A stretch of DNA of 64,000 nucleotides from Gracilaria gracilis (taxonomy: Eukaryota > Rhodophyta > Florideophyceae > Gracilariales > Gracilariaceae). Location: the NCBI GenBank assembly GCA_030374805.1, contig JARGSG010000195.1, positions 496,001 to 560,000 of the forward strand. The letters run 5' to 3'. The position numbers and the translations under genes are program-made. The first letter of the stretch is position 1. Every line of letters starts with the position of its first letter. Positions 52,388-61,950 of the stretch are shown here, piece after piece. The notes below the pieces were generated by a model that did no database searches, was not told the DNA's origin, and worked only from the letters and a program-made list of their open reading frames with translations.

Positions 52388-53827
52388 ATGAGCCTCAACC
52401 TTCCTGCGGAACAACCCTCATCCTTTCCACAATACCCGCTCATTCTTGATGCGTATCAAGTTGGACGTCAATTGGGCCGTGGCTGTTTCGCAAAGGTGTT
52501 CAAAGCCATTCGCAAACGTGACAGTAGATCTGTGGCAATCAAAGTACTTGAGAAGAAGCGACTGGATGATGAAACATCCGATTTACTTCACAACGAGCTC
52601 CGTATTCTTCAGGCCGTATCTGAACATCCTGGCATTGTAACACTACTTGACAGTCATGAGACAGACACTCACATGTTTTTCATCATGGAGTACGTCGCTG
52701 GCGGTCCCTTGCTGGACAGAATCGTATCCAGGGGTTCACTTAGTGAGAATGACGCACGTATTCTGTTGAGGAGTCTTCTTCTTACCCTGCGTTTCCTGAG
52801 TGAGCTTGGCTGCGTACATCGCGATATAAAGCCTGAAAACATTCTGGTCGACAATCACAGCAAGAAGTGGCCCATAAAATTGACGGACTTCGGTCTGTCA
52901 GAAAAGATGCAACCGGATCAACTTTTGACAGACGCAATAGGAACGCCTCTTTTCGTGGCTCCGGAAATTTTGAACGGCAATGGCTATGACTGTGCATGTG
53001 ATATGTGGAGCCTTGGAGTGGTAATGTACATTGTGCTTTGCGGTTATCCGCCCTTTCCAATATACGACGACCCACAGAAGTTAACCAACGCAATTGTGAA
53101 CGGTGACTATTCTTTTCCTGTCGGAGAGTGGAACCGCGTATCAGTTGATGCGAAGACAGTTGTGAGCGCAATGTTGCAAGTTGATCCCGAAAAGCGTCTC
53201 ACTCCGCCGCAGGCACTCGCGCATCCGTGGATCCGAATGTCTCAGTCCACAACCGATCTGCCTAATAGCAAACTCAAGTCTTTCAATGCTAGACGGAAAC
53301 TGAAGGCTGGAGTCATGGCAGTGCGCACCACTTTCGGGCTGCGTAATATTCTAGGACCAGAAGGAATGCGTTCTAGGCCTATCAATCAAGAAACCCTGAT
53401 AAGAGATGTAGAGAGAAGTCGGGCCTTGATAGCTCGTGTAACCAAGTCAAGCAGCGATTCCTCCGATCGAGCAAAGGACAAAGCGTATCTGTCAAGGTTA
53501 ATCCCAGAGAACCAGGTGCTGTTATCGTGCAGGCGTTCCCTCATCTTGCCCGTAAGCATGTCCGCCAAAGTTCAAGTAAACAGCGGTGCAAGCGACTACC
53601 CAGGAAGCCGACAGGACCATGGCGGGACGTTGCAGTCCACCAACCTGTTGCTCAGCGAATCAGACGCACTGCAATCAAAAGCTTTGGCAATGGCTGCGGA
53701 AGCCAAGGAAAGTTCAAATCACGAAGGTATCAATCCTTTCCTCAGCACAGACAGTGAGTTGAGCAATGATTCCGACAGGAACCCGTTAAATCTTGAATTA
53801 CTTGATTTCGGGAGTCTGGGAATCTGA
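52388..53827 (+). CDS. serine/threonine protein kinase, CAMK-like
   Basis: 479 aa. The kinase domain spans residues about 18-280: glycine loop LGRGCFAKVF, VAIK lysine, EYVAGGPLLDRI hinge, catalytic HRDIKPEN (from residue 143), DFGLSE (from 167), activation segment GTPLFVAPE and a CAMK-like GVVMYIVLCGYPPFP. All catalytic residues are present, so it should be active. GGPLLDRI and the APE context resemble calcium/calmodulin-dependent and CDPK kinases, but no EF hands follow. The 200-residue C-terminal tail is Ser rich with basic patches (KLKSFNARRKLKAGVMAVRT, just after the domain, is a plausible autoinhibitory or calmodulin-binding helix). An upstream in-frame exon may add about 45 residues. 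Confidence 0.92.
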   Translation: MSLNLPAEQPSSFPQYPLILDAYQVGRQLGRGCFAKVFKAIRKRDSRSVAIKVLEKKRLDDETSDLLHNELRILQAVSEHPGIVTLLDSHETDTHMFFIMEYVAGGPLLDRIVSRGSLSENDARILLRSLLLTLRFLSELGCVHRDIKPENILVDNHSKKWPIKLTDFGLSEKMQPDQLLTDAIGTPLFVAPEILNGNGYDCACDMWSLGVVMYIVLCGYPPFPIYDDPQKLTNAIVNGDYSFPVGEWNRVSVDAKTVVSAMLQVDPEKRLTPPQALAHPWIRMSQSTTDLPNSKLKSFNARRKLKAGVMAVRTTFGLRNILGPEGMRSRPINQETLIRDVERSRALIARVTKSSSDSSDRAKDKAYLSRLIPENQVLLSCRRSLILPVSMSAKVQVNSGASDYPGSRQDHGGTLQSTNLLLSESDALQSKALAMAAEAKESSNHEGINPFLSTDSELSNDSDRNPLNLELLDFGSLGI

Positions 53828-54782
53828 CAAACAGCTATTGCTTGCTATCAACAGGTCCTGCTATGGGATGTTCTATCTATTTTCCGGCCTTGTCAGCATC
53901 AGATTCAGCAAAATGGAATAGACAACGACTTCATATGAGAACCGCCGCAGCCCTGGAAGATGTGCATTTGACTACTTCTTCCGAACCATGGCAATCGATG
54001 AGAACGTTTTTCAGAAGTGAGAGGGGTGTAATACATGTCCAATGACAATGGAACTACTTTGTGTCGTAGACGAGCCACAGACGAATCAATCTCATGACTT
54101 AGTTTTTTCTTCTTTCATAGCCACAAGAAAGCAGTGTGTTGATCAATTCTCATCTCCAAGTACTAGAACAACACACTGCAGAACGAATTCCATACTAGAA
54201 TCTTAAGCTTACCCGTTTGCTAGTTCTACATGTACATCAACCTATATTGCCTCTTTTTCTTTTTTTGAAGGGTAAGGGTTCTAACTTTGTGCTTGTCGCT
54301 ACTACAAATACTCACCTGAGCTCCAACTTGACTCTATGACTCAAAACCATTTTAGGCAGAAGTTAAAACAATCGGGTGAAGAAGTACGGAACTCCTGATT
54401 GGAGATCGCGGTTCTCTGTGATGCTCTTACATCAATAATTGGCAAATAGCGTTATGGATACATTCTTTTTCCAGCTAGTCGCTTAAGTCGCCCTCAGCGT
54501 ATATGCTAATCCCATATTCTCTTTGGATAAATGCACAATATCGCATATGGTCTCTGGGCACAAAGTGTAACATCCGCTCAGCGTAGGAAGCGATCTGAGA
54601 CGGGGACGCAGTCTTCAGTCTTCACAGCCCTAGAAAGATACCACTCTAGGGCGAACCAACAAACCCTTGAGTGGATACGACAGACTTCGCCGAAATATGG
54701 AACGTTGACCAAGGAAGGTGATCCTCTTCGACAACGTTGCTGTATTTACATGCTGGACGTTCTTCAGCTTTGTTTCTACCTG
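53828..54782. other. convergent 3' spacer
   Basis: 0.95 kb between kinase and derlin 3' ends. AT rich; short open frames only. Nothing else is recognised. Confidence 0.5.
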
Positions 54783-55661
54783 TCAAGACCCCAAGGCATG
54801 CCCCGTACCCCAATTATGACCACCTCGTGATATAGGATTTGTGAAGCCAGTTCTGGCCCCAGATGCAGCGCCTCCGCTATTCCATCTTCCAGACACGTTG
54901 GACGTATAAGCATTTCTACCTGCCGAAGATTGTTGGGGAAAGGTCACTGGAGGTCCACGTTGTAGTCCAGTGAGAGAGCCCAGCATTCTTTGCACTGATT
55001 CTATAGCGTTCTCGAACCATAGTGGAACGAATATCAGTTGCTTTCCGTCAGGCATTGCCGGATATACAGAATCAAGAAAGTAATACAAATGGCCTCCAAG
55101 TAGACCAAGAATATCAGTGTAGGGTAAACTTCCGGTCCTAATGAGGTCAATGAATATCATTGTTAAAGAAAGATACTTTGCTGGGATGCTTAGGAACCCA
55201 TAAAGAGATACCGTGACACTGGTCGCATGTTTCCCCCACAGATGAATAATGGCAGTAAGCAGGGAGCTTCCATTTAAGTACGACGGAAAAACTAAAGACC
55301 CAAGTGATACACACGCAGCAACAATTGTCAAAAACCAAGCGTAACTTGGTGGACGGCCGAAGAAGACGCCAGATTCCAACTGCCTAGAGTATGTGTAAAG
55401 AAAATACATTCGGATTAGAAACCCAATGCCGAGTGATCCCATGTGCAGAAACGATAACGGTATGCGCCAGATCTGTAATCCTTGGAACACTTTCGGCCAT
55501 ATTAACGCAAACGGTTGAATTGGGAACACGCCAAGTCCGGAAAGTATTGTACAAGAAAACATGGAAATAAAGAGCGTGCGGGTCACTGGCGGTATATCCA
55601 AAAAGAAAGACTTGATGTCGAAATCGCCCGTCCCGTGAACATCACCACTTGGACCTGACAT
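54783..55661 (-). CDS. derlin (Der1-like rhomboid pseudoprotease)
   Basis: Polytopic ER membrane protein of ER-associated degradation, which helps move misfolded proteins to the cytosolic AAA ATPase p97/Cdc48. 292 aa. Derlin features: DIPPVTRTLF near the start, the YSRQLESGVFFGRPPSYAWFL segment, about four to six hydrophobic helices to residue 205, and GLLGGHLYYFLDSVYP. No rhomboid Ser-His pair is apparent, as expected of derlins. The C-terminal tail is Gly/Ser/Asn rich and ends HNWGTGHALG, a match to the SHP box that binds p97 (compare NWGQGFRLG of human Derlin-1). Diverges from the Nse1-like gene. Confidence 0.93.
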   Translation of the reverse strand: MSGPSGDVHGTGDFDIKSFFLDIPPVTRTLFISMFSCTILSGLGVFPIQPFALIWPKVFQGLQIWRIPLSFLHMGSLGIGFLIRMYFLYTYSRQLESGVFFGRPPSYAWFLTIVAACVSLGSLVFPSYLNGSSLLTAIIHLWGKHATSVTVSLYGFLSIPAKYLSLTMIFIDLIRTGSLPYTDILGLLGGHLYYFLDSVYPAMPDGKQLIFVPLWFENAIESVQRMLGSLTGLQRGPPVTFPQQSSAGRNAYTSNVSGRWNSGGAASGARTGFTNPISRGGHNWGTGHALGS

Positions 55662-56421
55662 GCTGTTGTTGCCTGAATCGAAACCAAGACGAGATTATGA
55701 AAGAGAATTAGTTGGTAACAGCACCCTGGTGATCCTGACCTTTCTCTGTTTGAGAGAACAGACGGATGTTGAAAAGGTGAGGGTGTAATGGTGACAGAGA
55801 GAGAGAGAGAGCTTTGACTACTTCTTGAGCAGATGGAGTTAGGAGCGGTCGTTTTAGCGGGGTTCTAGTGACGTCGGACTAATACGTAAAGAGACGTCAG
55901 TCTCGACTCCAGACTCTGGAGGGTGGTTTTGGTCGATGCAACGATCGTGATGAGCCCCAAAGTGGAGTATTTTGATTGTTTCCCGTCCAGTGGCAGCTTG
56001 ACGAAGAAGAGTTTTGCTTTCTGTCAGCCCTACGTTTATGGATTATATGGACACTTTCATGATGATGGTCACCAAGTTTCGACAAAGTAACCTCAAGCCC
56101 TGCATCCTATGGACGGTGTACGTGTACACGTGCGTGTGGTATACGTGTAAGAAGTACAGGTACATTTGTAAGTCTGAAAGATGAAAGCCGATCAGAAACA
56201 TTGTTGCAAGGTCACAGTTCCCGCGAAAATCGAGACCCGCTTTTGCATACTGTACATGCTACTGCATCAATTTCCCTTGTTTCGCTCTGTTTTCGTTCGT
56301 TGTAAACTTCAGTGGTCTCGTTCACTTCACTCCAGTCTTGCAACACTGCGTGTGATACCGACACTTTAGTATACATCCCAACGTTTCAGTGATTTCCTTT
56401 GTATTATTTGTTCCTCACGCA
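55662..56421. promoter_or_regulatory. divergent spacer with an (AG)8 tract
   Basis: 0.76 kb between derlin and the Nse1-like gene. A 16-nt AG tract lies at 55796-55811 and the palindrome ACGTGTACACGT near 56120-56131. No gene is seen. Confidence 0.5.
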
Positions 56422-57101
56422 ATGCATTCCGTGGATCAAAGTTTCGTCCAAGGCATGATGGCAGCCAAAGCGTTACCTCAACAAAAGGCGATAGAACTTT
56501 ACAACTCGTGTCTGGCAGCAAGCAAAGACAAGCGCGGTGTCAAAATCCGTGACGTTGATGCCTTTCATCGCCGAATGGACAAAATCAACAAGTACGTACG
56601 CTGCTGACAAACCATCCTCTGAAACGCTTTCCTAACTGTTTGCCCAGATCGCTAAGTTTCTTCGATATGGAACTGAAAACCATCTACTCGCCGTGGGATC
56701 AGGTACAATACTGGGCCTTTGTGAACACTCTGGAAGACGAGACTGTTGAAAGCGCCACTTCATTTAAGGGCATACACGAGAAGAAGATGTTCTTCGAAGT
56801 TATTAGTGAACTAATGGATGACTTGCAAAGCGATGGAGACGGTATGTTACCACATACAGACATGCAAAATCTTGCTACGAATCATGGCATGACCATTGCA
56901 GATGGATCACAGATGTTACAGAGCATGAACCAGCTGAAGTGGCTCAAAACGGTGCGAGGGCGCTCTGGTGAAATTTTTATTGCACCAGGCCCTCGAAGTT
57001 TGCTTGAACTACCTCAGCTACGAACTTTGACCATCAAACTGAACATGAAAGGCATTAAGGGCTTCGGGGAATCTGCGACACCATCTGCCTCTCAACAATA
57101 G
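56422..57101 (+). CDS. NSE1: Nse1-like subunit of the SMC5/6 complex, two exons, no RING
   Basis: In other eukaryotes Nse1 pairs with a MAGE protein (Nse3) and is a RING-type ubiquitin ligase of the SMC5/6 DNA-repair complex. Exons 56422-56591 and 56648-57101 (56-nt GT-AG intron) give 207 aa. It aligns by eye with human NSMCE1 through its winged-helix part: VDQSFVQGMM, the KINKSLSFFDMELKTIYSPWD segment rebuilt across the splice, YWAFVNTLED, and the second winged helix ending EIFIAPGPRSLLELPQL (counterpart of EFTLHGRAILEMEQY). The stop comes about 35 residues later with no Cys/His cluster. The downstream 748 bases show no RING-coding exon, so the ligase domain seems lost. Start is the ATG after a short leader. 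Confidence 0.8.
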
Positions 57102-57849
57102 AACCCCCTCTCAGCTCCATGTCGAAACGACGTGCAGTTCGCACCGAATCAAATCCGTACATTGTGCACGAGCGTGATCGCCACCAAGGAGTGTACAAGT
57201 TACCTTCGTAGTTGGGCGTCAAGAGCTGGTTTCGTTTCAAAGCTACTGTACCGTGGGCACGTGGCAAACAATTCGAACTCGTTTTTGGAGTGCTTGGCAT
57301 CACCCCATGGCAAGTCACGAGTGGCGAAATATCTAGGGGGAGAGATACTGTACCTTCGATGGTATCTTATCAAACTGGGTTGACCTAACTTGCAGTTACA
57401 GATTCTGGCGCAGTACATACTGGATTCCTCCGTACATGCATAATGTTAGAAAGCGTACACCCCTCCATAATGCGACGTGATCCGCGCAACAAACGGTTCA
57501 AGGGAGAAGCTTTCCAGTAATCGTAGCAGCCTTGGAAGTCGAGGCACGGAAGTTTGGGATGCATGAGCTGCTTCCATCACACCAAGATTGACGGCTGGAG
57601 AGAATGGCCTCTAATTGGTGACGTCTAGGCCGAAGGCTGGCGTACAGCAACAGCTGACTACTAGCGTAAGGAGTTGAGAGTTCGCAATTAGTAGATTTAC
57701 AAGCGCGGAGGGACGACAAACGGCAAACAGCAGACTGGTATGTAAGCGAAGATTTGAATAGTAAATATACAGTGTATATATATAGACACAACTAAAGCGA
57801 AACAACAGGGAGAATCGGTACGGGGGAGAGAAACACGAAAAGTGCTGTT
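57102..57849. other. convergent 3' spacer
   Basis: 0.75 kb between the Nse1-like and LOR genes. No Cys/His-rich exon that could supply a RING is found in the forward frames. Nothing else is recognised. Confidence 0.5.
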
Positions 57850-58779
57850 CTAATCTTCATATATCTCATCTAGCGCAACGGCAATGAAGCACATCAAAGC
57901 AGGAGAACCGTAATTGATGGTGACATCGTAGGAGTCCTGGTCGGTGAGCATATTCTTCCACGTCTGCTTTTGGCGTCGAATGCTGCAAAGCTCTTGGTTT
58001 TGGTTACTGAACACTCTAAAGTGGGTGTTATCTGAATCGCCAGTGATTAGCAGTGCAGGCGTGCCAGAGGTATCAGGGCCTGCGAAACCATGAACTCTCT
58101 TGGTTCCAAACTGAACGGCGGTGGTCTTCTGCAAGGTAAGTATGGCTATATTGGTAGGCGAGAAGAAAGTAATTCGATTGCGTACGGTAAGACGTTGCTC
58201 GCGCAGCTTGAGCAAAACCTGACCATTGACATCCTTGAGAACCTTTCGTTCATGCAAGGAGGCCAACTTGCTATCCACTTTGTAGCGCAAGGTTCCCTGC
58301 TGGTCGCGCGCGTGAAAGGCGCCACGAATTGCACCGAGCAACTTCTCCTCCAGACGGAACACCTGCGGATACGTGACGGGCACATCGCCCGGCACAACGG
58401 GCAGCCCGTACATATCGACGCGCGCGGCGTTGAGAAGCTGCTGCGAGAAATGGGCGCTGGAGGGCGCTGGCTGGGGGTGCGGATGCGCGGGCGCGGGCGC
58501 GGGCTCGGGCGGTTTGTGAAGCGGCATTTGCGGCATGGGCGGGTGCGACGCGTACGGCGGCGGCGCATAGGCGTGCGGCGCGTAAGGTGGCGCGTAGTAG
58601 GGCGGCGGCGGCGCATACGGCTGCGCGTACGGCGACGGGTACTGTGCGTACGGCTGCATGTACGGCATCATGCCGTACGGCATGGCGGCCGGCGGCAGCG
58701 CGTACGGCATGTGGAACGGCTGCAGCATGTACGGGTGCATGCCGTGCATGCCGTAGCGCGAGTTGCGGCGGTAGTACAT
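57850..58779 (-). CDS. LURP-one-related (LOR, tubby/scramblase-like fold) protein with Pro/Tyr-rich N-terminus
   Basis: 309 aa from the first ATG (MYYRRNSRYGMHG). The open frame continues 188 codons upstream without any ATG and is not translated here. Residues about 1-125 are a low-complexity repeat of PYA, APP and PPYY-like units rich in Tyr, Pro, Met and His. Residues about 145-309 are the LOR domain: LRYKVDSKLASLHERKVLKD, GQVLLKLREQRL, TFFSPTNIAILTLQK, ICSIRRQ-like strands and the terminal ALDEIYED, which corresponds to the LDEI end of plant LOR proteins. LOR shares its 12-strand barrel with tubby and phospholipid scramblases, which also carry Pro-rich N-termini. Function unknown; membrane or lipid contact is an inference. 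Confidence 0.85.
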   Translation of the reverse strand: MYYRRNSRYGMHGMHPYMLQPFHMPYALPPAAMPYGMMPYMQPYAQYPSPYAQPYAPPPPYYAPPYAPHAYAPPPYASHPPMPQMPLHKPPEPAPAPAHPHPQPAPSSAHFSQQLLNAARVDMYGLPVVPGDVPVTYPQVFRLEEKLLGAIRGAFHARDQQGTLRYKVDSKLASLHERKVLKDVNGQVLLKLREQRLTVRNRITFFSPTNIAILTLQKTTAVQFGTKRVHGFAGPDTSGTPALLITGDSDNTHFRVFSNQNQELCSIRRQKQTWKNMLTDQDSYDVTINYGSPALMCFIAVALDEIYED

Positions 58780-59552
58780 TGGAGGGAGGGAGGGCGGGCG
58801 CGGCGGGTGAGGCTCTGCAATTGAGCGCGGCTGGCGGCGGCGACGGCGGCGGGAGCGCTCGGACGTGATATCTAACGGCGACGACGGATGGCGGGCGCTG
58901 CCGGACAGACGCTTCGCGGTGAGCGTGCGCGCCGCCCGCGCCGCTGCTGACCGAGCCGCGCTCGAGCGCGCTCTCACTTGTCCGTGCAGCGGCAGCAACG
59001 GCAGCAGTGGCAGTGCTGCGCACACGACAGAAAGAGCGCCAGCGCCCTTCTGTAATGTCCACACATACGTGGCCACGTGGTGTGTGTTACACACGTGTGG
59101 CCACGTGGCGCGACTCGCCACACGCCGCGCGACTGCTCTGTGTGTTGTGGGAAGTGTGATCTGTCGCGTGCGCGTGCACAAGCAATGCGGTCCAATGGGC
59201 GCGCTGCAAGAGCGCGCCGCGCCGCGCGTCCACGCGTGCGTCGAAAGCGCGCGCGCGAAGGCGACAACGTCGGCGGTGGCGCAAGTTATTCGTGCGCGCC
59301 GTGCCCCGTCGCGCGACGTCGCGCGACGCTTCCATTCCACCACACGCCGAGATGCGCGCGACGCGTCTGCGCCGGCGCCATGTTGCGTTCCACCGCCGCT
59401 TTCGAGAGCGTGCTCCCGCGCCGTTGGCTCGATCTCACCGCGCCTGACGTCTGTGGCCGTCGCGACGCGTCGCGCCCCCGTGCTCTAGTTCGCTGCGCTC
59501 GCTCTCGCTTCTCGCCGCCTGCGTCGTCAGCCGCTGACGCTCAGCCTGCAAC
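58780..59552. promoter_or_regulatory. GC-rich divergent promoter with three CACGTG boxes
   Basis: 0.77 kb between the LOR (minus) and SLC4 (plus) genes; extremely CpG rich, especially 59180-59420. Three perfect CACGTG palindromes lie at 59074-59079, 59092-59097 and 59102-59107 within 34 bases, two as CCACGTGG. Such G-/E-boxes are bZIP or bHLH sites in plants and animals. Long open frames on both strands come from base composition. Confidence 0.6.
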
Positions 59553-61940
59553 ATGCCGCCGCAAGCCCACTCGCCGGACGCAGCTGCCACGCCGTCCTCT
59601 ACCAATCCCTCGCTGTCTGCGTCCAATCTGCGAGCGCCCGCCGTTCTGTGCGAGGTGGAGCCGCTCCGTCACAAGAGCGTGTCTGAGGAGATTCGCGGCC
59701 ACAAGGACCTTGAGCGCCTCGCTGAGACTGCTCCTGTCATACTGCAGCTGCGCGCCAATACACCAGAGGCTGTCGTCTCCACGCTGCTGGATGCGCTCGT
59801 GCAGCAGCAACAGCTGCCAGCTGCCGCCCTCGCTCAGGCCAGTGCTGCGCTGTTTGGAAGGGAGTCTTTGTTGCATAAACGGCGCTCTGCTGACAATCGT
59901 GAGGACCTTTATGATGGCCATATCACTTCTTCTGCGCTTCCACTCACGGCTCAAGATGAGTCCACGCAGTCTTCTTCTAACGACCAAGTCACTGCTCATT
60001 GGCACAAGAACATCCTTGGTCCAGGCTACATCATTCCGTTTGCGAGGATGAGCGCCCTCGATGATACTGACAAATGTGTCGTGGCTATCGCTCGCCTCAG
60101 CAGTGACTGCAATCTAGGAGTGGTAAATGACTCCCTCATTCGTTTTGTCATTGTTGTGCTGGGACCCATGCGCGAGGTCAAGGAGACCAAATCTCCATTC
60201 GAACTTGCGCATACCTTGTCCTCCCTGTTTCAGGATGACGATTTCTATTCGGAGGCAAAGGCTGTGCAACAGCCAGGCCACCTTCGACAGGCCATTCTCG
60301 CCTATCTATCCAAGGAGAAAGAACGCCCTTTGCGCGATGACCAAATGATCACACAAGCGGACAAGGTCTTCGCACGTACCGGAAGATTCGCTGGCGGCCT
60401 TGTTGATGACATAAAGCGACGATACAACCCGACCATGTACAAGTCAGATTGGTTGGATGGTGTGAATGATGTTCGAAGCTGGCTCAAGTATTTGTCTACA
60501 ACCGTGTGGCTCTTTTTCGCAATCATCATGCCCACTATAGCCTTCGGGGCCTTGGATAATGAGAACACAGAGGGGGCATTAGGCGTCATTGAAACCATTG
60601 TTTCCCAGGCATTTGCCGGCCTAGCCTTCGCAATTTTTGCTGGGCAACCGCTCACCATCGTAATGACAACTGCGCCTTTAACTGTGTTCATCGATGTATT
60701 GTTTCGGTGGTGCCAGAGTCTTGAAATTCCGTTTCTGCCCTTTTATGCATGGACTGGAATCTGGACCGCTGTCATATTGCTGATTCTCGTTGTTACCGAT
60801 GCGTGTTACATCATGAAGTTCTGTGGTCATTTCACGGAGGAAATCTTTGCCACGCTCATTGCTGCGCTTTTCATAAGCGAGTATGTGAAGCCTCTGATCA
60901 AGAGTGCTGACCATGATCCAACCGATGTATTTCTGCTCACATTTCTACTTGCCACCGGGACTTTCCTGATTGCGACTATTCTGCTCAATTTCCGACGAAG
61001 CTTTCTGCTCAGACCAATCATCCGACAGCTTCTCAGCGATTTTGGTGTGTCTATAGCTATAGTCACTATGACTGGTGTTCGACAAGCGTTCAAGGGTATT
61101 GATGTTGCACCGTTGCGAGTTCCAGAAAGGATAGGTATTGTGACCACCAGTGGCAGGAATTGGTTGGTTCCCTTGTTTGACATCGAAGTTCAATACATAT
61201 TCCTGGCTCTCGTAAGCGGTGCTCTGCTTGCTACACTCTTCTTCCTTGACCAAAATATCTCGTCAATGCTTGTCAACAAGGTAGAAAACAAACTGCGGAA
61301 AGGACCCGGGTACAATCTTGATCTTGTCATAGTGAGCATAATTGTCATCATTCAATCAATCCTGGGCATGCCATGGACCCATGCTGCCCTCCCTCATTCT
61401 CCACTGCATGCCAGACAGCTCGCCGACGTTGTCGAATATGAGCAACATGGTCGCCGGTACGAGAGGGTCATAAAGTCACGAGAAACGCGAATTACTGGGA
61501 CAGCTACTCACATCTTGATCGGGCTGAGTATTCTGGCCAAAGATGCGCTGGGACTGATTCCCTTGTCTGTTTTGTACGGATTCTTCCTTTTCCTTGGCAT
61601 TGGCACGCTTGATGGAAATGCCCTGTGGGACAGGATCTTGCTAATATTCACGCAGCCTGAGAAGTACCCTCCCAATCACTATGTGCGAAGGGTGAAGATC
61701 AAGAGAGTGCATGCATATACTATCATTCAAGTAGGGTTGCTCGTTCTTCTTTGGTTCGTGAAATCCAACTTCTATATCAAGGACTCGGTATTCAACACCG
61801 GTCTCTTGTTCCCGTTTATTATCGCATTGTTCATTCCAATTCGTTTGTATATTCTCCCGAGATTCTTTACGAAGGTCGAACTACACGCATTAAGCAAAGA
61901 AGAGGATGAGAACGTGTCCGACACTGGTATAACTGTGTAG
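59553..61940 (+). CDS. SLC4-family anion (bicarbonate or borate) transporter
   Basis: 795 aa. Band-3-like carriers move bicarbonate, chloride or, in plants (BOR1), borate across the plasma membrane. The cytosolic N-terminal domain (about 1-305) ends with GRFAGGLVDDIKRRYNP, the family's GRPFGGLIxDIKRR motif. The membrane domain of about 12-14 helices starts near 312: IIMPTIAFGALDNENTEG, AFAIFAGQPLTIVMTTAP (the substrate-site helix), FISEY, GMPWTHAALPHSPLHA, ETRITGTATHILIGLS and PLSVLYGFFLFLGIGTLDG, all family signatures. One intronless frame, full length. In an alga, bicarbonate uptake for carbon concentration is attractive, but the sequence alone does not separate it from borate transport. 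Confidence 0.94.
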   Translation: MPPQAHSPDAAATPSSTNPSLSASNLRAPAVLCEVEPLRHKSVSEEIRGHKDLERLAETAPVILQLRANTPEAVVSTLLDALVQQQQLPAAALAQASAALFGRESLLHKRRSADNREDLYDGHITSSALPLTAQDESTQSSSNDQVTAHWHKNILGPGYIIPFARMSALDDTDKCVVAIARLSSDCNLGVVNDSLIRFVIVVLGPMREVKETKSPFELAHTLSSLFQDDDFYSEAKAVQQPGHLRQAILAYLSKEKERPLRDDQMITQADKVFARTGRFAGGLVDDIKRRYNPTMYKSDWLDGVNDVRSWLKYLSTTVWLFFAIIMPTIAFGALDNENTEGALGVIETIVSQAFAGLAFAIFAGQPLTIVMTTAPLTVFIDVLFRWCQSLEIPFLPFYAWTGIWTAVILLILVVTDACYIMKFCGHFTEEIFATLIAALFISEYVKPLIKSADHDPTDVFLLTFLLATGTFLIATILLNFRRSFLLRPIIRQLLSDFGVSIAIVTMTGVRQAFKGIDVAPLRVPERIGIVTTSGRNWLVPLFDIEVQYIFLALVSGALLATLFFLDQNISSMLVNKVENKLRKGPGYNLDLVIVSIIVIIQSILGMPWTHAALPHSPLHARQLADVVEYEQHGRRYERVIKSRETRITGTATHILIGLSILAKDALGLIPLSVLYGFFLFLGIGTLDGNALWDRILLIFTQPEKYPPNHYVRRVKIKRVHAYTIIQVGLLVLLWFVKSNFYIKDSVFNTGLLFPFIIALFIPIRLYILPRFFTKVELHALSKEEDENVSDTGITV

Positions 61941-61950
61941 AGGCTATGAT

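Noticed and set aside
52060-52449. 129-codon frame overlapping the kinase start
   Set aside because: Out of frame with the kinase, low coding quality, and crosses the likely acceptor site.
57132-57383. Possible RING-coding exon for the Nse1-like gene
   Set aside because: The few Cys residues do not match the C4HC3 spacing of the Nse1 RING and no splice donor precedes the stop convincingly.
58780-59343. Open-frame extension of the LOR protein by 188 codons
   Set aside because: Contains no ATG and reflects CpG-rich composition; the 5' leader and promoter boxes lie here.
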